Assembly: GCF_012103215.1 (NCBI RefSeq)
Contig: NZ_JAAVNE010000024.1
Span: 1-64,000 of the forward strand
Reading direction: 5' to 3'
From: Falsiroseomonas selenitidurans
GTDB taxonomy: Bacteria > Pseudomonadota > Alphaproteobacteria > Acetobacterales > Acetobacteraceae
Length of the DNA: 64,000 bases
Position numbers and translations under genes: made by a program. Below the pieces are notes generated by a model. The model was not told where the DNA came from and did no database searches. It was given only the letters and a program-made list of their open reading frames with translations. Positions 59,315 to 64,000 of this stretch are shown here, one piece after another; within the stretch, counting starts at the first letter, position 1, and the number at the start of each line of letters is the position of its first letter.

Positions 59315-62217
59315 ACGCCATCGCCGAGCTGACCGCGCTGGAGGACAAGGGCGAATTCGCCCGCCGCCATATCGGCCCCTCCGAGGCCGAGATCGCCGCC
59401 ATGCTGGGGGCGGTCGGCGCCGAGAGCCTGGAGGCGCTGGCCGCGCGCACCGTGCCCGCCGGTATACGCAGCACCGCCCCCCTGCCGCTGCCGCCGGCAG
59501 CGACGGAAGCGGAGGCGATCGCGGAGTTGCGCGCCCTGGCGGCGAAGAACCGCGCCGACATCAAGTCGCTGATCGGCATGGGCTACCACGGCACGCTGAC
59601 GCCGCCGGTGATTCTCCGCAACGTGCTGGAGAATCCGGGCTGGTACACGGCCTACACCCCCTATCAGGCGGAACTCGCCCAGGGCCGGCTGGAAGCGCTG
59701 CTGAACTTCCAGACGATGGTGACGGATCTGGCCGGGCTGCCGGTGGCGAATGCGTCCCTGCTCGATGAGGCGACGGCCGCCGCCGAGGCGATGGCGCTGG
59801 CCCATGCGGCGACGCGCGGCAAGTCCGATACGCTGGTGATCGCGGCGGATGTGCATCCGCAGACCCGCGCCGTGGTCGCCGCGCGGGCCGAGCCGCTGGG
59901 CTTCCGGGTGCTGATCGCCAGGCCCGCCGAGGTCGTGGCGACGGTGAACGCGGAAAAGCCCTTCGCGCTGCTGCTGCAATACCCCGGCACCACGGGCGAG
60001 GTGCGCGACCTGACGCGGGAGATCGCCGCGGCGCATGGCGCCGGCGGGCTCGCCATCGTCGCCGCCGATCCGCTGTCGCTGGTGCTGCTGAAGCCGCCGG
60101 GTGAGATGGGCGCCGATGTCGTCGTCGGCTCCACCCAGCGCTTCGGCGTGCCGATGGGCTATGGCGGGCCGCATGCCGGCTACATGGCGGTGAAGGATTC
60201 GCACAAGCGGCTGATGCCGGGGCGCCTGGTGGGCGTTTCCGTCGATGCCGCAGGGCAGCCGGCCATGCGCCTCGCGCTGCAGACGCGCGAGCAGCACATC
60301 CGGCGCGAGAAGGCGACGAGCAACATCTGCACCGCGCAGGTGCTGCTGGCGGTGATGGCCGGCATGTATGCGGTGTGGCACGGGCCGGAGGGCCTGGCCC
60401 GCATCGCCCGGCGCGTCGCCCTGCAGGCGCGGCTGCTGGGCGCGGCGGCGAAGCGCTGCGGCTTCGCCCTGCGGCATCGCGACCTCTTCGACACGATCTG
60501 CCTCGAAGCCGGCAACAAGGCGGGGGCGCTGGTCGCCGCTGGCCTGAAGCGCGGCTTCAACCTGGCGCGCCATGAGGGTGGCGGCGTCGGCATCGCGCTG
60601 GACGAGACGGTGACGCGCGAGGACCTGCTGGCGCTGATGGCGGCGATGGCGGAAGCCGCCGGCACCGTGCCGCCGCTCCTCGATTCGCTGGACCCGGAGG
60701 GCGGCATCCCGGCCTCGCTGGCGCGCGCCAGCGCGGTGCTGACGGCGGAGGTGTTCCGCAGCCATCACGCGGAACACGCGATGCTGCGCTACCTGAAGAA
60801 GCTGGAAGACAAGGACGTCGCGCTGAACCGCAGCATGATCCCGCTGGGGTCCTGCACGATGAAGCTGAATGCGACGGCGGAGATGATCCCGGTCACCTTC
60901 CCGGGATTCTCCAACATCCACCCCTTCGCCCCCATCGACCAGGCGGCGGGCTACCTGGAGATGATCCGGCGGCTGGAAGCCTGGCTGTGTGCCGTCACCG
61001 GCTTCGCCGCCGTGTCGCTGCAGCCGAATGCGGGCAGCGCGGGCGAATATGCCGGGCTGCTGGCGATCCGGTCCTGGCACCGGGCGCGTGGCGACCTGCA
61101 CCGCGACATCTGCCTGATCCCGAGTAGCGCCCATGGCACCAACCCGGCCTCCGCGGTGATGGCGGGCATGAAGGTGGTGGTGGTGGGCTGCGACCGCGAT
61201 GGCAATGTGGATCTGGACGATCTGCGCGCCAAGGTGGATCAGCATGCGGATCGCCTCGCCGCGCTGATGGTCACCTACCCGTCCACCCATGGCGTCTTCG
61301 AGGAAGCCATCCGGGAGATCTGCGCCCTGATCCATGAGAAGGGCGGGCAGGTCTACATGGATGGCGCCAACATGAACGCGCAGGTGGGCCTGACCAGCCC
61401 GGCCGCGATCGGCGCCGATGTCTGCCACCTGAACCTGCACAAGACCTTCTGCATCCCGCATGGCGGCGGCGGCCCGGGCGTGGGGCCGATCGGCGTCGCG
61501 GCGCATCTGGCGCCGTTCCTGCCGGCGCACCCGCTGCTGGCGGAAGCCGGCCCGCAGGCGACCAGCCATGGTCCGGTGGCCGCCGCGCCCTTCGGCAGCG
61601 CGTCGATCCTGCCGATCTCCTACGCCTATATCCGCATGATGGGGCCGGAGGGGCTGACGCGGGCGACGCAGGTGGCGATCCTGAACGCCAACTACGTGGC
61701 GGCGAAGCTGGCGCCGCACTACCCGGTGCTCTACCGCGGGCGCCAGGGCATGGTGGCGCATGAATGCATCCTGGACTGCCGCGGCTTCCAGCAGAATGGC
61801 GGCGCCAGCGTGGAGGACATCGCCAAACGGCTGCAGGATTACGGCTTCCACGCGCCCACCATGTCCTGGCCGGTGACCGGGACGCTGATGGTGGAGCCGA
61901 CGGAGTCCGAGACGATGGGCGAGCTGGACCGCTTCATCGCCGCCATGGTGGCGATCCGCGGCGAGATCCGCGCCATCGAGCAGGGCCGCATGGACCGTGC
62001 CGACAACCCGCTGAAGAACGCCCCGCACACGGCGGCGGAGGTCACGGCGGAGGCCTGGACGCACCCCTACACCCGCGAACAGGCCGCCTTCCCGCTGCCC
62101 TATGTGGCCCGCCAGAAGTACTGGCCGCCGGTGAAGCGGGTGGACAATGTGCATGGCGACCGCAACCTGGTCTGCACCTGCGCGCCGCTGGAAGCCTATG
62201 CGCAGGCGGCCGAGTAG
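59311..62217 (+). CDS. gcvP: Glycine dehydrogenase (decarboxylating), P protein
   Basis: A 968-residue single-chain P protein; both halves (split as gcvPA/gcvPB in many bacteria) are fused. N-terminal [32 protein letters not shown], and the PLP Lys in [18 protein letters not shown] near residue 712. It decarboxylates glycine and loads aminomethyl on GcvH. The L protein (dihydrolipoyl dehydrogenase) is not in the window and is presumably shared. The next gene starts directly after the TAG. Confidence 0.97.
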   Translation: MNAIAELTALEDKGEFARRHIGPSEAEIAAMLGAVGAESLEALAARTVPAGIRSTAPLPLPPAATEAEAIAELRALAAKNRADIKSLIGMGYHGTLTPPVILRNVLENPGWYTAYTPYQAELAQGRLEALLNFQTMVTDLAGLPVANASLLDEATAAAEAMALAHAATRGKSDTLVIAADVHPQTRAVVAARAEPLGFRVLIARPAEVVATVNAEKPFALLLQYPGTTGEVRDLTREIAAAHGAGGLAIVAADPLSLVLLKPPGEMGADVVVGSTQRFGVPMGYGGPHAGYMAVKDSHKRLMPGRLVGVSVDAAGQPAMRLALQTREQHIRREKATSNICTAQVLLAVMAGMYAVWHGPEGLARIARRVALQARLLGAAAKRCGFALRHRDLFDTICLEAGNKAGALVAAGLKRGFNLARHEGGGVGIALDETVTREDLLALMAAMAEAAGTVPPLLDSLDPEGGIPASLARASAVLTAEVFRSHHAEHAMLRYLKKLEDKDVALNRSMIPLGSCTMKLNATAEMIPVTFPGFSNIHPFAPIDQAAGYLEMIRRLEAWLCAVTGFAAVSLQPNAGSAGEYAGLLAIRSWHRARGDLHRDICLIPSSAHGTNPASAVMAGMKVVVVGCDRDGNVDLDDLRAKVDQHADRLAALMVTYPSTHGVFEEAIREICALIHEKGGQVYMDGANMNAQVGLTSPAAIGADVCHLNLHKTFCIPHGGGGPGVGPIGVAAHLAPFLPAHPLLAEAGPQATSHGPVAAAPFGSASILPISYAYIRMMGPEGLTRATQVAILNANYVAAKLAPHYPVLYRGRQGMVAHECILDCRGFQQNGGASVEDIAKRLQDYGFHAPTMSWPVTGTLMVEPTESETMGELDRFIAAMVAIRGEIRAIEQGRMDRADNPLKNAPHTAAEVTAEAWTHPYTREQAAFPLPYVARQKYWPPVKRVDNVHGDRNLVCTCAPLEAYAQAAE

Positions 62218-62709
62218 GTGCGGGACCTCTTCGCCAAGGGCGAGGCGGTTGGCGCGTTGCTGAAGGCGCGCCGCGAAACCGTGGCCGTGGCGGAATCCTC
62301 CGCCGGCGGGCTGGTCTCGGCCAGCCTGCTCGCGGTGCCGGGGGCAAGCGCCTATTTCCTCGGCGGCGCCGTCAGCTACACGGCGCCGGCGCGAGAGGCT
62401 TTTCTGGGCATTTCCGCGGCGGACATGGCGCGGGCGGGGCTGCGCTCCTCCTCCGAGCCCTATGCGATGCTGCTGGCCCGCACGCTGCGGGCGCGGCTCG
62501 GCACCAGCTGGGGCATCGCGGAAACCGGCGCGGCCGGACCCTCCGGCAACCGCTATGGCGATGCGGCCGGGCATAGCTGCCTGGCAATCGCCGGCCCGGT
62601 GGAACGGGTGGTGACGCTGGAGACCGGGCACGCCGACCGCGCCGCCAACATGCAGCAATTCGCCCTGGCGCTGCTGGCGCTGTTCGAGGATGTGATGGCC
62701 GGGCGATAG
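62218..62709 (+). CDS. pncC: CinA-family nicotinamide-nucleotide amidase
   Basis: A 163-residue CinA C-terminal-type amidase, which converts nicotinamide mononucleotide to nicotinate mononucleotide in NAD salvage. The N-terminal motif VAVAESSAGGLVSASL contains the catalytic Ser (often ESCTGG), and GIAETGAAGPSGNRYG matches the family's TGxAGPxG loop. GTG 62218 follows the gcvP stop without a gap, so it is the last gene of the gcv transcript. The variation SSAGG for SCTGG leaves the key Ser intact. Confidence 0.85.
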   Translation: MRDLFAKGEAVGALLKARRETVAVAESSAGGLVSASLLAVPGASAYFLGGAVSYTAPAREAFLGISAADMARAGLRSSSEPYAMLLARTLRARLGTSWGIAETGAAGPSGNRYGDAAGHSCLAIAGPVERVVTLETGHADRAANMQQFALALLALFEDVMAGR

Positions 62710-62792
62710 CCGCCTGGCCCATGGCCGGGACGCCGTCCCACGCTGTAGGATCGCCTCAGCCGGCCCGAGAGCCTGGCGGAGGGGAAATGGCC

Positions 62793-63806
62793 ATGATCCG
62801 ATTCGGTGCCGCGCTTGCCGCGGCCTGGCTTGCCTTGGGCGGCGCCGCACAGGCGCAGCCGATCACGCTGGAGCGCTTCGGCTCCTTCCATGTCGGCGGG
62901 CGGCAGGTGGTGCTTTCGGGCCAGCCGGTACGCGAATACCTGCCGACCGCGGGCAGCGTGCCGCTGCGCATCGACCCGAACGGCGTGCACATGGTGGGGC
63001 AGATGTATGCCCGCTTCATGGTGCCCGCGCCGCAGCGCGGCGCGGCGCCGCTGATGCTGTGGCACGGCGCCTATCTCACCGGCGTCACCTGGGAAACCAC
63101 GCCGGATGGCCGGCCGGGCTGGGACGAGTTCTTCCTGCGCCGCGGCTGGGCCACCTATGTGACGGATGCGGTGGAACGCGGCCGCAGCGGCGCCGCCATG
63201 GTGCCCGAGATCTACGCCCCGCCGCTGCACCTGCCGGCGCAGAACCCGTGGGAGCGGTTCCGCATCGGCACCGGCGCGGGGTCCTATGCCACGCGCTCCG
63301 TCCTGCCGGGCAACCAGTTCCCGACCGAGCAGTATGAAGCCTTCACCCGCCAGGTGGTGGCCCGCTATCTGGGCACCGATGCGGACGTGCTCGCCGCCTA
63401 TGTCGCGCTGCTGGAGCGGGTCGGTCCTTCGGTGGTCATCGCGCACAGCCAGGGTGGCGCCCTTGCCTGGCAGGTGGCGCAGCGGCGGCCGGACCTGTTC
63501 CGCGCGCTGGTCCTCATCGAGCCCGCCGGCATCGGCGTGGCGGCGGAGGCCGCGAAGCTGAAGGATATTCCGCAGCTGCTGGTCTATGGCGACTATGTCG
63601 AGCAGGATCCGCGCTGGTCCGTCATCCGCCGCAACGCCCGCGGTTTTGCCGCGGCGATCCAGGCGGCCGGCGGCACCGTGGAGGATGTGGACCTGCCGGG
63701 CCGCGGCATTCCGGGCAACAGCCACATGCTGATGATGGACCGCAACAGCGACGCAGTGGCCGCCCTGGTGCAGGGCTGGCTGGCGCGGCAGGGGCTCTGG
63801 CGATAG
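62793..63806 (+). CDS. Secreted alpha/beta hydrolase (esterase)
   Basis: A 337-residue secreted hydrolase with a signal peptide (FGAALAAAWLALGGAAQA, cut near AQA-Q). The nucleophile Ser is in VIAHSQGGALAW near residue 220, the oxyanion region is MLWHGAYLTG, the acid is probably Asp in LVYGDYVEQD and the His in IPGNSHMLMMD. Substrate unknown. ATG 62793 has GGAGGGG 8 bases ahead and is chosen over ATG 62787. Confidence 0.86.
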   Translation: MIRFGAALAAAWLALGGAAQAQPITLERFGSFHVGGRQVVLSGQPVREYLPTAGSVPLRIDPNGVHMVGQMYARFMVPAPQRGAAPLMLWHGAYLTGVTWETTPDGRPGWDEFFLRRGWATYVTDAVERGRSGAAMVPEIYAPPLHLPAQNPWERFRIGTGAGSYATRSVLPGNQFPTEQYEAFTRQVVARYLGTDADVLAAYVALLERVGPSVVIAHSQGGALAWQVAQRRPDLFRALVLIEPAGIGVAAEAAKLKDIPQLLVYGDYVEQDPRWSVIRRNARGFAAAIQAAGGTVEDVDLPGRGIPGNSHMLMMDRNSDAVAALVQGWLARQGLWR

Positions 63807-63815
63807 CCGGGGGCT

Positions 63816-63855
63816 GGAGCCGTCTCACCGGCAGCGAAGGCGGTGTGACGGCTCC
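63816..63855 (+). terminator. Long hairpin after the esterase gene
   Basis: A 15-position stem (63816-63830 with 63841-63855) with a single T-T mismatch and a 10-base loop, starting 10 bases after the stop codon. It is the longest stem in the window; a T tract is lacking. Confidence 0.55.
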
Positions 63856-63885
63856 GGCTTGCTGGTCCGAGGCGTTTTCCAGGTC

Positions 63886-63945
63886 GCCTTGCGACGCCGC
63901 AAGGCATCGATCTGGGCGCCCGCCCTCTCCCGGTGGGGAGAGGGC
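63886..63945. repeat. Two further hairpins, candidate dispersed intergenic element
   Basis: Stem A is 63886-63893 with 63898-63905 (8 bp, loop ACGC); stem B is 63922-63931 with 63936-63945 (10 bp, loop GGTG). Stem B, CCCTCTCCC...GGGAGAGGG, resembles palindromes scattered between genes in many proteobacteria. The window ends 55 bases later, so the full element is not visible. Confidence 0.4.
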
Positions 63946-64000
63946 CTTCGGCTCAGCAAGCGTGAGGCAATCGGGCCTGTGCCCTGATGCCCGTTGATTA

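Noticed and set aside
59284..62850. Very long open frame antisense to gcvP, and similar long frames antisense to der, cfa and wecC
   Set aside because: In DNA this rich in G+C the frame opposite a codon-biased gene stays open. Their translations are low-complexity (Arg, Gln, His, Gly) and the plus-strand genes are certain.

Overview
The window is very G+C-rich DNA (roughly 70% by eye) from an alphaproteobacterium, most likely an Acetobacteraceae member of the Roseomonas type. The grounds are the gene string rpsF-rpsR-DUF2232-rplI ... dnaB-alr ... radA ... cvpA-purF, the fabD-fabG-acpP-fabF-mltG / yicC-gmk cluster, Bug-type periplasmic binding proteins with twin-arginine leaders, DUF1127 and DUF2076 proteins, and one exact match to the EcfG general-stress promoter consensus. 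The placement is inferred from gene content only. I saw no rRNA, tRNA, CRISPR array, prophage or insertion sequence; almost everything is chromosomal core or near-core.

Layout. 1-6375: the 3' end of an unknown gene, a stretch with three stacked hairpins, a small lipoprotein, then yfgM-like/bamB/der (outer-membrane assembly and ribosome assembly) and a Rieske oxygenase. 6449-9551: a host-attachment-family protein, an aldo/keto reductase with its TetR regulator, and an SDR. 9561-23703, all on the minus strand: rpsF, rpsR, DUF2232, rplI, cfa, dnaB, alr, mlaE, mlaF, a ParS/RES toxin-antitoxin pair, radA, a sugar epimerase, cvpA, purF, a GNAT and the SDR. 23952-30673, plus strand: fabD, a double GNAT, fabG, acpP, fabF, mltG and an EamA transporter, with a DUF1127 gene pointing the other way inside the cluster. 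31508-35399: yicC, gmk, an AEC transporter and an amidohydrolase.

35430-38780: two convergent orphan Bug binding proteins, an arylmalonate-decarboxylase-like protein that lacks the usual cysteines, and a CoA-binding protein. 38961-46209: a DUF2076 protein, a LysR regulator coupled to wecB and wecC, a calcium/sodium exchanger preceded by a tiny ORF, an MFS transporter and a TRIC-type channel. 46677-50071: a DSD1-family enzyme and a threonine-synthase-like PLP enzyme, divergent from an M20 hydrolase. 50112-53294: a CheB methylesterase under a predicted EcfG promoter, divergent from a hybrid histidine kinase. 53390-57422: a zinc alcohol dehydrogenase with a membrane protein, an alpha/beta hydrolase and an M20 peptidase. 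57551-62709: a tandem glycine riboswitch controlling gcvT-gcvH-gcvP and a CinA-type amidase. The window ends with a secreted esterase and three hairpins.

The observations most worth following are the double-GNAT gene translationally locked between fabD and fabG, the EcfG promoter facing cheB, the toxin-antitoxin pair set into a core replication/repair string, the triple-hairpin stretch at 960-1060, and RNA structures in the cfa and MFS leaders. None of these proves a new system.
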